Below, piece after piece: positions 1-8,997 of a DNA stretch of 64,000 nt. Source of the DNA: Aestuariirhabdus litorea. GTDB lineage: Bacteria > Pseudomonadota > Gammaproteobacteria > Pseudomonadales > Aestuariirhabdaceae. Position 1 is the first letter of the stretch. Each line of letters starts with the position of its first letter. The stretch covers positions 310,001-374,000 of the forward strand of contig NZ_QWEZ01000001.1 in assembly GCF_003864255.1 (NCBI RefSeq), given 5' to 3'. The notes beneath the pieces were generated by a model. The model ran no database searches and had not been told where the DNA came from. It saw only the letters and a program-made list of their open reading frames with translations. The position numbers and the translations under genes are program-made.

Positions 1-832
1 AGGCCGGTACGATGGTGAGAACGGCCGCAGGCATACTGGCCAGGATCAATACGCTAGCGGCCAGCAACCCGTCGCCAAAGGTCTGCAGCCCCAGCAGCCA
101 CACCAGTCCCAGCCCCAGCGCGGGCAGCAGGATGACCCTTAAAAGTGCCAGCGGCAGGGCGCGCCCCAGCTCCGGCAACAGGGCGCGGAAACGAAACACC
201 AGCCCCACGGAGATCATCAGCAGAAAGGAGCTGAGTGGCACCAGCAGCGAGGTGATCGACCCCATCCAGGCGGGGCGTGAAATACCTCCCAGGTTAAGTA
301 GCATGCCACACAGCCAGCAGCCCACCACCGCCAGCAGCACCGGGTCGCGCCAGACGCGGGAGGGGGTGTCGACAGGGAACTGGCCATGGCGACGGGCGTA
401 GGGGAACAGCAGGCCGAAGTAGATCAGCTCCTCGAACAGCTTGTAGAGGGGCAGGAGGGCGAGCCCCGGCTCGCCGAGATAGACAAACAGGGTGAGGGAG
501 CCCAGGGCTCCCAGGTTGACGAATCCGCCGCCGGGTCCGTAAACCGCCAGTTCCGCGCCGCTCATACGCAGCTGCCGACCGACCACTAACCCCAGCTGAA
601 AACCGGCCAGCATGATGGCGCCGCCGATGAGGGGGAGCCAGACGAGGGCCCAGTGCAGTTGCTTCAGGTTCCAGATCGCCAACAGAATGGAGAGCGGGAC
701 GGTGATACGCAGCGCCAGGGCGACGGCCAGGTTGCGCAGGCGGCCGCTGGTCTCGGGGCGCCAGGCAAAGAGCAGCTGTCCCAGCGTAAAACCGGCAACC
801 ATTACAACAAAGATCAGGACAAAGTCATTCAC
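1..832 (-). CDS. AEC-family (auxin efflux carrier type) permease, C-terminus cut by window edge
   Basis: The minus strand is open from a GTG at 832 to the window start, about 277 codons. The product is almost wholly hydrophobic, with some eight membrane helices; the first begins right after the start (NDFVLIFVVMVAGF). A glycine-rich motif, YGPGGGFVNLGALGS, sits mid-protein. AEC carriers are about 300 residues with two bundles of five helices and move organic anions or amines, so only the last helix or so is missing. There is no in-frame ATG further upstream and only a weak ribosome site, so the GTG is the best start; an internal ATG at 802 would cut the first helix. It is last in the catabolic run that starts at 8967, 127 bases after the alcohol dehydrogenase, so a transport role for a substrate or product of that pathway is likely. 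The substrate is unknown. Confidence 0.75.
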   Translation of the reverse strand, partial: MNDFVLIFVVMVAGFTLGQLLFAWRPETSGRLRNLAVALALRITVPLSILLAIWNLKQLHWALVWLPLIGGAIMLAGFQLGLVVGRQLRMSGAELAVYGPGGGFVNLGALGSLTLFVYLGEPGLALLPLYKLFEELIYFGLLFPYARRHGQFPVDTPSRVWRDPVLLAVVGCWLCGMLLNLGGISRPAWMGSITSLLVPLSSFLLMISVGLVFRFRALLPELGRALPLALLRVILLPALGLGLVWLLGLQTFGDGLLAASVLILASMPAAVLTIVPA

Positions 833-959
833 TGCGCCGGCTCGACGAGAAGGGCGGGCGGCCAGTGTGGGGCAAAGCGGCGCGCGTTGCCATTAGTCGC
901 TGGTCGCAGGAACGCTGGCCCCCTTACCCCGCCGAGGCGGTGATCAGGGGGCGCGCGGC

Positions 960-2105
960 TCAGGTCAGCTCTTCGTAGAGGGCGCGAGTGGCCTCTACCG
1001 TCAGCGGGATCGGGTTACCGCCGGCGCTGGGGTCATCCACTGCCATCTGCGCCAGGAGATCGAGCTGCTCGCGGTCTACCCCGAGGGCACTGAGTTTCTC
1101 CGGGACCTCGAGGCGGCGCGAGAAGTCGATCACCCAGTCGTAAAAACCGTCAAAGCCGCCGGGGATGCCGAGGTAGGCCGCCAGCGGCGCAACCCGCTCC
1201 TCAATGGCGGGGCGATTGAAACGGATCACGGCGGGCAGGGCAATGGCGTTGGTCATGCCGTGGGGGGTGTTGTAGACCGCTCCCACCGGATGGGAAAGCG
1301 CGTGTACGGCTCCGAGCCCCTTCTGGAAGGCGGTCGCCCCCATGGCCGCGGCGCTCATCATATGGCCGCGGGCCTCGATATCGCTGCCATCGGCGAAGGC
1401 GCGGGGCAGGTACTCCTTCACCAGTCGCATCCCCTCGAGGGCGATACCCTGGGACATGGGGTGGTAGAAGGGAGAGCAGTAGGCCTCGAAGCTGTGAATA
1501 AACGCATCCAGCCCGGTTCCTGCGGTAATCACCGGCGGCATTCCCACCGTCAGCTCGGGATCGCAGATCACAATGGAGGGCAGGATTTTGGGGTGGAAGA
1601 TGATCTTCTTTACATGGGTGCTGGAGTTGGTGAGGATGGAAGCGCGCCCCACCTCCGAGCCGGTGCCGGCGGTGGTGGGGACGGCGATAATGGGGGCGAT
1701 GGCGCTGGCATCGGCCCGGGTCCACCAGTCATCGATATCCTCGAAATCCCACACCGGGCGGGTTTGGCCCGCCATAAAGGCGATCAGCTTGGCCAGGTCG
1801 AGCCCGGAGCCGCCGCCAAAGGCGATGACGCCGTCGTGCTGGCCAGAGCGATAAATCTCAAGGCCAGCTTCCAGGGCGTGATCGTCGGGGTTGGGGTGAA
1901 CCTCACAAAAGAGGGCTCGACCCAGTCCCGCCTGTTCCATCAGGCCCAGGGTTGAGGTGGTAATGGGCAGCGAGGCTAACCCCTTGTCGGTCACCAGCAG
2001 AGGGCGTTTGATGCCCAGCTGCTGGCAGGCATCGGCCAGCTCGGCGATGCGCCCGGCGCCAAAACGGATAGCGGTTGGATAACTCCAGTTGGCGGTCAGT
2101 GACAT
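960..2105 (-). CDS. Iron-containing alcohol dehydrogenase (group III)
   Basis: 381 residues, the normal length for Fe-ADH enzymes, which oxidise alcohols to aldehydes with NAD(P) in the cytoplasm. The cofactor loop FGGGSGLD lies at about 96-103 and the PTTAGTGSEV motif at about 143-152. Candidate metal ligands are D200 and H204 (GLDAFIH), H268 and H282 (NTPHG). The ATG at 2105 overlaps the aldehyde dehydrogenase stop by one base (TGATG), which implies translational coupling; a longer reading frame upstream merely runs through the end of that gene. Next to the aldehyde dehydrogenase and the glutamine-synthetase-like ligase, its inferred job is to oxidise the hydroxyl of a gamma-glutamylated amino alcohol. 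The substrate is not proven. Confidence 0.9.
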   Translation of the reverse strand: MSLTANWSYPTAIRFGAGRIAELADACQQLGIKRPLLVTDKGLASLPITTSTLGLMEQAGLGRALFCEVHPNPDDHALEAGLEIYRSGQHDGVIAFGGGSGLDLAKLIAFMAGQTRPVWDFEDIDDWWTRADASAIAPIIAVPTTAGTGSEVGRASILTNSSTHVKKIIFHPKILPSIVICDPELTVGMPPVITAGTGLDAFIHSFEAYCSPFYHPMSQGIALEGMRLVKEYLPRAFADGSDIEARGHMMSAAAMGATAFQKGLGAVHALSHPVGAVYNTPHGMTNAIALPAVIRFNRPAIEERVAPLAAYLGIPGGFDGFYDWVIDFSRRLEVPEKLSALGVDREQLDLLAQMAVDDPSAGGNPIPLTVEATRALYEELT

Positions 2106-3496
2106 CAGATGATCCTCTTGAAGTGGTACGACTTGGGGCGGGTCAGGTTGTGAAAACCGATCACCGAGAGGGCGCCGCCCCGGCCGGTGTTTTTGCAGCC
2201 GGTCCAGCACAGGGCCGGATCCAGGTAGTCGGCCCGGTTCATAAAAACGGTGCCGGTTTGCAACTGGGCCCCGATGGCCGCCGCGCGCTCAGCGTCAGCG
2301 GTCCAGAGGGAGGCGGTGAGCCCGAACTCGCAGTCATTCATCAGCTCGATCGCCTCGGCATCGTTCTCCACCTTCATGATCCCCACCACAGGGCCAAAGC
2401 TCTCGTCGCGCATGACCCGCATACGGTGGTCGACATTGGTGAGGATTTGTGGCGCCAGGTAGGCACCGCCATCGTCCTCAGGGAAGAGGGCAGGGTCGAT
2501 GAGGGCGGTGGCGCCATCGGCAATCGCCTCCTGGATCTGCGCCCTGACCTCGGTGGCAAAGCGTTTGTTGGCCATGGGGCCGAGGGTGGTGGCCTCGTTG
2601 AGGGGGTTACCCAGTTTGTAGGTGGAGACCAGTTGCACCGCCTTCTCCACGAAAGCGTCGTAGAGGCTGGCGTGCACGTAGATACGTTCGATGCCGCAGC
2701 AGCACTGGCCGGAGTTGAACATGGCGCCGTCGATCAGGGTGTCGACGGCGGCGTCCAGATTGGCGTCCTCCATCACATAGCCAGGATCCTTCCCCCCCAG
2801 CTCGAGCCCGAGCCCGGTGAAGGTACCTGCAGCGGCGCGCTCGATCGCCTGTCCTCCGCCGACCGAGCCGGTAAAATTGATGAAATCGAACTGGCGCTGG
2901 GCGATCAGCTGCTCCATGGTGTCGTGGTCACAGAAGATGTTGATAAAGAGGTCCGCCGGCAGCCCCGCCTCAAGGAAGGCCTGTACCATCCGCTCGCCCA
3001 CCAGCAGGGTTTGGGTCGAGTGCTTGAGCACCACGGCGTTGCCCGCGATCAGGGCCGGCGCCACCGTGTTGATGGCGGTCATGTAGGGGTAGTTCCAGGG
3101 AGCGATCACCAGCACCAGGCCATGGGGCTCACGCAGGATGCGACGCTCGAAAGCCTCCGACGCCTCGACCACCATTGGGGCCAGGGCTTCGGTGGCGATG
3201 TCAGCCATATAGTTGGCGCGCTCACTGACGCCCCCGAACTCGCCGCCATAGCGGATGGGACGCCCCATCATGCGAGCCAGTTCGGGGACGATCTCGTCGT
3301 TCATCTGCCCGAGTCGCTCGACACCGGCGCGTACCAGTGCGATCCGTTCGCGCAGCGGTTTCGTGGACCAAAGGGTTTGCGCCTTGCGAACCGCCTGGAT
3401 TCGTTGCTGCGCGTCGGAAATCGACAGCACCTCGCGTTCGGCATAGACCGAGCCATCGATGGGGCTGATGCACTTCAGGGTGGTGGCAGTATTCAT
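2105..3496 (-). CDS. Aldehyde dehydrogenase family protein
   Basis: 463 residues with the complete ALDH-superfamily signature: APWNYP at 132-137, the NAD-contact lysine in VLKHS near 158, the general base E232 in LELGGKDP, and the nucleophile C266 in GQCCCGIER. The three consecutive cysteines at the active site are unusual. It would oxidise an aldehyde to the acid with NAD(P) in the cytosol. The ATG at 3496 begins directly before the conserved ISPIDGSVYAERE stretch; the frame upstream to 3613 has no family-like sequence. It is coupled to the alcohol dehydrogenase by a one-base stop/start overlap and follows the ligase gene by 143 bases. Inferred to act after the alcohol dehydrogenase on a gamma-glutamyl aldehyde, like PuuC in putrescine breakdown. 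Confidence 0.92.
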   Translation of the reverse strand: MNTATTLKCISPIDGSVYAEREVLSISDAQQRIQAVRKAQTLWSTKPLRERIALVRAGVERLGQMNDEIVPELARMMGRPIRYGGEFGGVSERANYMADIATEALAPMVVEASEAFERRILREPHGLVLVIAPWNYPYMTAINTVAPALIAGNAVVLKHSTQTLLVGERMVQAFLEAGLPADLFINIFCDHDTMEQLIAQRQFDFINFTGSVGGGQAIERAAAGTFTGLGLELGGKDPGYVMEDANLDAAVDTLIDGAMFNSGQCCCGIERIYVHASLYDAFVEKAVQLVSTYKLGNPLNEATTLGPMANKRFATEVRAQIQEAIADGATALIDPALFPEDDGGAYLAPQILTNVDHRMRVMRDESFGPVVGIMKVENDAEAIELMNDCEFGLTASLWTADAERAAAIGAQLQTGTVFMNRADYLDPALCWTGCKNTGRGGALSVIGFHNLTRPKSYHFKRII

Positions 3497-3542
3497 GGGT
3501 AGGATCTCAATGGCCAACGTCGTGTCGGCGGGTTTTACGCAG

Positions 3543-3565
3543 TCGGCCCCCGTCACAGGGGCCGA
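3543..3565. other. GC-rich stem-loop between ligase and aldehyde dehydrogenase genes
   Basis: A perfect 8-bp inverted repeat (TCGGCCCC/GGGGCCGA, 7-base loop) lies in the intercistronic gap of the minus-strand operon. No T-run follows on the minus strand, so it is not a standard terminator. It may shape the differing expression of ligase and dehydrogenases or protect an mRNA end; that is a guess. Confidence 0.4.
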
Positions 3566-3639
3566 GTTATCGGCTAACCGGGTGGCTGTCGGCCACGGGG
3601 TCGTTGTACACACCGGTACCCGAAGGGACCGGCGCTCAA

Positions 3640-5010
3640 TCAGGCGCGCTCGAAGCCGCGCTGTACCTCCCAGTCGGTGACTCGGCGGTCGTACTCGAGC
3701 TGTTCCCAGCGGGCGGCGTGGACGTAGTGATCGACCACTGCATCACCGAATGCGCTGCGTAGCAGGGTCGACTGTTCCAGGGCATCGGCGGCATGGCGCA
3801 GGGTGGTGGGGATCTCCCTCACCTCGGCGCCACCCTTGTAGGCATCCCCCTTGAATTCCGGCTCCAGCTCGCGCTGGTTTTCGATGCCGTCGATGCCGGC
3901 GGCGATCAGTGCCGCCATCGCCAGGTAGGGGTTGAGGTCGGCGCCCCCGACCCGGCATTCAACGCGTACCGACTTGCTGTTCTCTCCGCACACCCGGTAG
4001 CCTGCGGTGCGGTTATCGAGACTCCAGATCGCCTTGGTGGGGGCGAAGGTACCTTCGACAAAGCGCTTGTAGGAGTTGATGCAGGGTGCCAGGAAATAGG
4101 TGATGTCACTGGCGTTGTGGAGCAGGCCCGCCATGTACTGGCGCATCAGGGGCGACATGCCATGTTCCGCCTCGCGGTCGTAAAAGAGGGGGGTGCCCTC
4201 CAGCGACCAGAGCGACTGGTGCACGTGGGAGGAGCTGCCGGCGGTGTCGAAGTGCCACTTGGCCATAAAACTGACGGCGTGGCCCTGCTGCCAGGCGATC
4301 TCCTTACAGGCGTTTTTGATGATGGCGTGGTTGTCCGCCATGGTCAGGGCCTCGGCGTAGCGGACGTTGATCTCCTCCTGTCCGGCGGCCGCTTCCCCCT
4401 TGGAGTTCTCCACCGGGATATTGGCCCCCTGCAGGCCGTTGCGGATCGCCCGCATCACATTCTCCTCCTTGGTGGTCTGGAAAATGTGGTAATCCTCGTT
4501 GTAGGGGCTGATCAGCTCGAGGTTGCGATAGCCCTTGGCGTGGGCCTGTTCAAAACTGTCCCGAAACAGGAAAAACTCCAGCTCGGTGGCCATATAGGGT
4601 TTCATTCCCATGGCGTGCAGGCGCGCTATCTGCTTTTTCAGGATGGCGCGCGGCGAATGGGCAACCTCCTGGTGAGTGTGGTGATCCAGCAGGTCGCACA
4701 GCACCAGGGCGGTCCCTTCGAGCCAGGGGATGCGCCTGAGGGTGCCGAGGTCGGGCTTCATGACGTAGTCACCGTATCCCGCCTCCCAGCTGGTGGACTG
4801 GTAACCGGGGACGGTTTCCATCTCCATGTCGGTGGCCTGCAGGTAGTTACAGCTGTGCGTTTCCTGCCAGGCGCTGTCGACAAAGAATTCGGCCTGGAAG
4901 CGCTTGCCCATGAGGCGTCCCTGCATATCGACCTGACACGCGAGCACGGTATCGATCTGTCCATTGTTGACCTCGGATTTGAGCTCTTCGAGGGTCAGTT
5001 TTCCCGCCAT
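3640..5010 (-). CDS. Glutamine synthetase family protein, probable gamma-glutamyl-amine ligase
   Basis: 456 residues with the glutamine synthetase fold: a beta-grasp N-domain (about 15-110) and catalytic domain. Visible active-site elements are ELEF (E143, E145), E202 and the GQEEIN segment near 210-215, the histidine motif SSHVHQ near 260-265, SYKRF (R316), LDNRT near 331-335, and VECRVGGADLNPYLAMAA with E351. Such proteins join glutamate to ammonia or to an amine using ATP. The setting (TRAP importer, alcohol and aldehyde dehydrogenases, glutamate amidohydrolase) argues for an amine or amino-alcohol ligase like PuuA, GlnA4 or IpuC rather than the ammonium-assimilating GlnA, which normally sits with ntrBC. 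This is inferred from context. It starts 114 bases after the TRAP binding-protein gene. Confidence 0.88.
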   Translation of the reverse strand: MAGKLTLEELKSEVNNGQIDTVLACQVDMQGRLMGKRFQAEFFVDSAWQETHSCNYLQATDMEMETVPGYQSTSWEAGYGDYVMKPDLGTLRRIPWLEGTALVLCDLLDHHTHQEVAHSPRAILKKQIARLHAMGMKPYMATELEFFLFRDSFEQAHAKGYRNLELISPYNEDYHIFQTTKEENVMRAIRNGLQGANIPVENSKGEAAAGQEEINVRYAEALTMADNHAIIKNACKEIAWQQGHAVSFMAKWHFDTAGSSSHVHQSLWSLEGTPLFYDREAEHGMSPLMRQYMAGLLHNASDITYFLAPCINSYKRFVEGTFAPTKAIWSLDNRTAGYRVCGENSKSVRVECRVGGADLNPYLAMAALIAAGIDGIENQRELEPEFKGDAYKGGAEVREIPTTLRHAADALEQSTLLRSAFGDAVVDHYVHAARWEQLEYDRRVTDWEVQRGFERA

Positions 5011-5075
5011 GTTGTTACCCTTTGCTGTTTGCTGATGAGTGTGTAAGGGCTAGGTTGCCCTTGTGGCTGGACTGG

Positions 5076-5100
5076 AAAACCCGGCGTACAGCTTCCGGGT
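5076..5100 (-). terminator. Weak stem-loop plus T4 after the TRAP binding-protein gene
   Basis: Read on the minus strand, ACCCGG pairs with CCGGGT across a 10-base loop and is followed by TTTT. It lies between the binding-protein gene and the ligase gene. The stem is only 6 bp, so it may act as a partial terminator letting the binding protein be made in excess. Confidence 0.3.
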
Positions 5101-5124
5101 GCTCCAGGTCCAGGGGTGGATGAG

Positions 5125-6216
5125 CTAGCTGCAGCGATAGGGCTTGCCGGCTTTTTCCATCACCGCGGAGTACTCCTTGAGGATCTTAACCACCCGGGCG
5201 TTACGCTCACTCTTGGCAGCGATCTCATCCCAGAACTTGTGCGCCTCGGCTTCCACGGTCGCCCATTCGGCATCGGGGATCGAGGTCAGCTTCATCTTGG
5301 TGCCGCTGGTACGCAGATGAGCTTCCCCTCCCCAGTACCAATGCTGGCGGTAGTAGTGGGAGCTGTCCATACAGAGTTTGAACAGGGTCTGGAGGTGCTC
5401 CGGCAGCTCATTCCAGCGGTCGCTGTTGGCGAAGTAGGAGCCCACCCAGGCGCCGGAGATGTTGTTGGTGAGGAAGTAGTTGGTGACGTCGGCCCAGCCT
5501 ACCGTATAGTCCTCGGTGATTCCGGACCAGGCGATTCCATCGAGCTCACCGGTTTGCACCGCGACCTCGATATCTTCCCAGGGCAGGGTGACCGGCACCA
5601 CGCCGAAACGGGAGAGGAACTTGCCCGCGGTAGGGAAGGTGAAGACCCGCTTGCCCTTGAGGTCAGCCAGGCTGTTGATCGGTTCCACCGTGGCAAAGTT
5701 GCAGGGATCCCAGGAGCCGGCACCCAGCCAGGTTACCCCCTCCACTTCGCTGTAGGCCTCTTCCCAGATCTCGTTGAGGCCGTACTGGTTGAACAGCACG
5801 GGGACGTCAAGGCTGTAACGGCTGGCGAAGGGGAAGTAGCCGCCGAACACCGAGATATCCACCGGCGCCGCGATCGAGTCATCGTCACTCTGTACCGCAT
5901 CGATGGTACCGCGCTGCATGGCCCGGAACAGCTCACCGGTGGGAACCAGCTGGTCGGCGTAGTAGAGCTCAATCTCCATCTCACCGTTGGCGACCTTATT
6001 AAAGGCATCAATGGAGGGCTTGATGACGTGCTCAGCCAGGGCCGGGCCGGCGTAGGTTTGCAGCCGCCATTTGATCTTCTTGTTGCTGGCCGCGTGAACG
6101 GCGGGCGCGCCCAGCACTGATGTTCCGACTACGGCGGCGGATGCCGCTCCGGCTTTCTTGAGAAAATCGCGACGAGTATTGGACTCGTTTATATCCTTAT
6201 CTTTCTTGTCAGTCAT
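5125..6216 (-). CDS. TRAP transporter substrate-binding protein (DctP family), Tat-exported
   Basis: 363 residues. The N-terminus carries a twin-arginine signal (NTRRDFLKKAG) followed by an Ala-rich stretch ending in PAVHA, so it is exported folded to the periplasm. The mature part begins IKWRLQTYAGP and has the DctP-type core: GELFRAMQRGTIDAV, LADLKGKRVFTFP and the VAVQTGELDGIAW segment typical of TRAP proteins that bind carboxylate-containing ligands. The ATG at 6216 is chosen because AGGAGA stands five bases upstream; a start at 6264 lacks such a site. It lies 108 bases after the large membrane subunit gene. The ligand cannot be read from sequence. The metabolic neighbours suggest an amine-bearing or amide compound. 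Confidence 0.92.
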   Translation of the reverse strand: MTDKKDKDINESNTRRDFLKKAGAASAAVVGTSVLGAPAVHAASNKKIKWRLQTYAGPALAEHVIKPSIDAFNKVANGEMEIELYYADQLVPTGELFRAMQRGTIDAVQSDDDSIAAPVDISVFGGYFPFASRYSLDVPVLFNQYGLNEIWEEAYSEVEGVTWLGAGSWDPCNFATVEPINSLADLKGKRVFTFPTAGKFLSRFGVVPVTLPWEDIEVAVQTGELDGIAWSGITEDYTVGWADVTNYFLTNNISGAWVGSYFANSDRWNELPEHLQTLFKLCMDSSHYYRQHWYWGGEAHLRTSGTKMKLTSIPDAEWATVEAEAHKFWDEIAAKSERNARVVKILKEYSAVMEKAGKPYRCS

Positions 6217-6324
6217 GTTTTTCTCCTGCTTAGGGATCTTGGGTACATGGATCATCAGATTCAAATGACGGTCTTGGTTACAGCGGACTCCTCCTTGGTG
6301 ATGTGTGGCTAATCAGTCAAAATA

Positions 6325-7647
6325 TCAGTTTCCATAGTAGGCTTCCGGAAGCCAGAGCGCGATCTGCGGGAAGGCCATGATGAGCACCAGTGCACAGGTC
6401 ATGATCAGAACAAAGGGGATGACGGAGCGGTAGATATCCCCCAGGGAAACCTCCGGTGGTGCCATGGCCCGCATCAGGAACAGGTTGTAGCCGAAGGGCG
6501 GCGTCATGTAGGCGATCTGGCAGGTGATGGTGTAGAGAATGCCGTACCACACCAGGTCGAAGCCGAGGGCCCCCACCAGGGGAATAAAGAGCGGTGCAAC
6601 GATCACCAGCATGGCGGTGTCATCGAGGAACATCCCCATGATGATGTAGGAGAGCTGCATCATGATCAGTATCTGCCAGGGACCCAGACCGAGCTGGTCC
6701 ACAAAGAAGCCTTCGATGGCCCGCACGGCCCCCAGGCCGTCGAACACGGCGCCGAAGCAGAGGGCGGCCAGGATGATCCACATGAACATGCAGCTGATGA
6801 CTAGCGTCTTCTTCAGGGTCTGGTCCATCACCTGGCGGGTCAGGCGGCGCTTAAAGAGGGCGGCCAGGGTGGCGGCAGTGGCGCCGTAGGCGGCGCTTTC
6901 CACCAGGCTGGCATAGCCCATCAGGAAAAGGCCAGTCATGGAAAAGAAGATCAGCAGCGGCAGTATGCCGGCCCGGAGCAGCGCCAGTTTTTGTGGCCAG
7001 GGTACCTTGCGCTCCTCCTGGCTGAGGGCGGGCCCCATCTCCGGCTGCAGGCGGCAGCGTACTACGATGTAGATGACAAACAGGGCGGCCATCATCAACC
7101 CCGGTAGCACTCCCGCCATCCAGAGTTTGCTGACCGGCTGGCGGGCGATCATGCTGTAGAGCACCATCACCACGCTGGGGGGAACCAGAATGCCGAGGGA
7201 GCTGCCCGCCTGAATCACCCCGGTCACCATAATCTTGTCATAGCCGCGCCTGAGCAGTTCAGGCATGGCGATGCTGGCCCCGATCGCCATGCCGGCAACG
7301 CTGAGGCCGTTCATGGCGGACACCACCACCATCAGGCCGATGGTGCCGATGGCCAGTCCGCCGTTGAGGGGCCCCATCCAGACATGGAACATCTTGTAGA
7401 GATCTTCGGCGATGCCGGACTCCGACAGCATGTAGCCCATGTAGATGAACAATGGCAGGGTCAGTAGGGGATACCATTTCATCAGTTTCATGGCCGCACT
7501 GAAGGCCATTTCCGATCCCCCGTCACCCCACATCAACAGGGCAGAGATCACGGCCACAAAGCCGATGGCGGCGAATACCCGTTGACCGGTCATCAGCATC
7601 ACCATCATGGAGGCGAACATCAGCAGTGCGATCATCTCGTAACTCAT
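6325..7647 (-). CDS. TRAP transporter large permease subunit (DctM family)
   Basis: 440 residues with about twelve hydrophobic segments and DctM-like motifs: SVAGMAIGASIAMPELLRRGYD, GSSLGILVPPSVVMVLYSMI, and near the end LDDTAMLVIVAPLFIPLV and TPPFGYNLFLMRAMAPPEV. It is the sodium-coupled transport channel in the inner membrane and works with the small subunit and the periplasmic binding protein. The start overlaps the small-subunit stop by four bases (ATGA) and has AAGGAGAG just upstream, so the two are translationally coupled. Confidence 0.95.
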   Translation of the reverse strand: MSYEMIALLMFASMMVMLMTGQRVFAAIGFVAVISALLMWGDGGSEMAFSAAMKLMKWYPLLTLPLFIYMGYMLSESGIAEDLYKMFHVWMGPLNGGLAIGTIGLMVVVSAMNGLSVAGMAIGASIAMPELLRRGYDKIMVTGVIQAGSSLGILVPPSVVMVLYSMIARQPVSKLWMAGVLPGLMMAALFVIYIVVRCRLQPEMGPALSQEERKVPWPQKLALLRAGILPLLIFFSMTGLFLMGYASLVESAAYGATAATLAALFKRRLTRQVMDQTLKKTLVISCMFMWIILAALCFGAVFDGLGAVRAIEGFFVDQLGLGPWQILIMMQLSYIIMGMFLDDTAMLVIVAPLFIPLVGALGFDLVWYGILYTITCQIAYMTPPFGYNLFLMRAMAPPEVSLGDIYRSVIPFVLIMTCALVLIMAFPQIALWLPEAYYGN

Positions 7648-8153
7648 GAGAGCTGCTCTCCTTTCAGCTTGGCGACATCCTTGAACAGGCAGGAGATCGC
7701 TTGCAACAGCATCAGGAAGATACCGATGACCATAATGATCTTGATGGGCGCCATGGAGGGCGCCCAGGCGGAGTAGCTCTCCTCACTATATTTGATGGCG
7801 TACTGGGTGCTGAAGAGTCCGCCGTAGAGCAAAAAGCCCAGGTAGGTGATCAGGAAAAGGACGGTGACCGCGTCAACCAGGGTGCGGGTGCGGTCGCTCC
7901 ACTGGCTGTAGAAGAGATCCATGCGCACATGGCCATCCTCTTGCATCGAGTAGGCTCCCCCCACGAGGTAATAGGCGACCATCACAAACTGCGCCATCTC
8001 CAGGCTCCAGAGGGCAGGAATGAAAAAGGTTTTCATAAACGAGGAGTAGAGCAGTATTCCCATCATGGCGAAGATCAGGTACATCGCGCAGCGGCCGACC
8101 ACCCGGTTCACCTTATCAACGTAATGGACATAGAGGCGGATCGCTTTTGGCAT
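7644..8153 (-). CDS. TRAP transporter small permease subunit (DctQ family)
   Basis: 169 residues with four membrane helices, the DctQ layout. Between helices lies EDGHVRMDLFYSQW, matching the usual GxHVRVD-type motif of small subunits. The ATG at 8153 was preferred over longer frames because those run back into the end of the amidohydrolase gene in an unrelated composition. It starts seven bases after that gene's stop and overlaps the large-subunit start by four bases. Confidence 0.9.
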   Translation of the reverse strand: MPKAIRLYVHYVDKVNRVVGRCAMYLIFAMMGILLYSSFMKTFFIPALWSLEMAQFVMVAYYLVGGAYSMQEDGHVRMDLFYSQWSDRTRTLVDAVTVLFLITYLGFLLYGGLFSTQYAIKYSEESYSAWAPSMAPIKIIMVIGIFLMLLQAISCLFKDVAKLKGEQLS

Positions 8154-8160
8154 ATCGGGG

Positions 8161-8967
8161 TTACTCGGTAGGGGGTGGGGTGGGGTGGTCGCTGAGCAGG
8201 GAGCGGGCGGCGCGCTGCAGCTGCTGCTGCAACAGGTCGGCAATCTGCTGTTGCCCGGCGCTCTGCTGCAGTAGGTCGTTGCGTATCTCGATCATGACGT
8301 TGGGCAGGCCCAGGGGCAGCGCGTGCTCCTTCAAGGTGTGGGTTACGCCGTCTGCAGGGCCGTAGGGCTCATTGCGACGAACGACCCGTGGCGGGCTGTT
8401 GAGGGGAGCCTCGAGCATCAGGTCCGCGAGACGTGAGTCACTGTCATGCAGGATGCCGATCTCCACCTCGCGGGGCACCCCTTTATAGACCGGGACAAAG
8501 GAGTGGAGGGTCACCAGCAGGGTGGGTTGCTGTCTGGTGACCCGGTTGGCGAGCAGGTTGGCGAGGGTTTGGCGAAAGGGCTCGTAAACCTGCTCGACCC
8601 GTGCCTGGTGCTGGGCTGGTGTCAGGTTGAGGTTGCCCGGTATGGGGTCGTTTTCGCTGAGGGTGCAGACCGCGTCGGGCGACTCAGGTGGGCGGTTGCA
8701 GTCGTAGACCAGGCGTGACACGCAGGCGGCGACCAGGGGTGCATCCAGGGAGCTCGACAATCGCCTGGCTACCTCCAGGGCGCCCGGGTCCCAGGCGATA
8801 TGGCTTTCGATCTGCTCGGGAGAGAGCCCCAGCCGATCAAGGGCAGGAGGAATCCGGTTGCTGGCGTGCTCACACACCAGCAGGAAGTGACTGGAGCCCT
8901 CCGGGTTGATGGTTTCAACGGCTTTATGAACCCACTGCGGCATATCCTTTGGCGCGTTGTGTTTCAC
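8161..8967 (-). CDS. N-formylglutamate amidohydrolase family protein
   Basis: 268 residues of the HutG-like FGase family (PF05013). Conserved pieces include VCEHASNRIP, HIAWDPGA, SRLVYDCNRP and VTLHSFVPVYKG; the His, Glu and Asp residues in these are the metal-binding candidates. Family enzymes hydrolyse N-formyl-L-glutamate to formate and glutamate in histidine breakdown. No other hut gene is here. As first gene of the TRAP/ligase/dehydrogenase operon it is better explained as the hydrolase that frees glutamate from an N-acyl or gamma-glutamyl intermediate; that is inference. It is divergent from the MurR/RpiR gene across a 153-base region with a paired operator. Confidence 0.88.
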   Translation of the reverse strand: MKHNAPKDMPQWVHKAVETINPEGSSHFLLVCEHASNRIPPALDRLGLSPEQIESHIAWDPGALEVARRLSSSLDAPLVAACVSRLVYDCNRPPESPDAVCTLSENDPIPGNLNLTPAQHQARVEQVYEPFRQTLANLLANRVTRQQPTLLVTLHSFVPVYKGVPREVEIGILHDSDSRLADLMLEAPLNSPPRVVRRNEPYGPADGVTHTLKEHALPLGLPNVMIEIRNDLLQQSAGQQQIADLLQQQLQRAARSLLSDHPTPPPTE

Positions 8968-8997
8968 GTGATCGTCTCGTTGTGAAAGTGTTGGTCG

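Noticed and set aside
2075-3502. A long plus-strand open frame (475 codons) opposite the aldehyde dehydrogenase
   Set aside because: It is the antisense shadow of a GC-rich gene. The minus strand carries full ALDH motifs, and the plus frame shows no domain.
3640-5010. Reading the ligase as the housekeeping glutamine synthetase GlnA
   Set aside because: It is shorter, sits with dehydrogenases and a TRAP importer and not with ntrBC, so an amine ligase is more likely.
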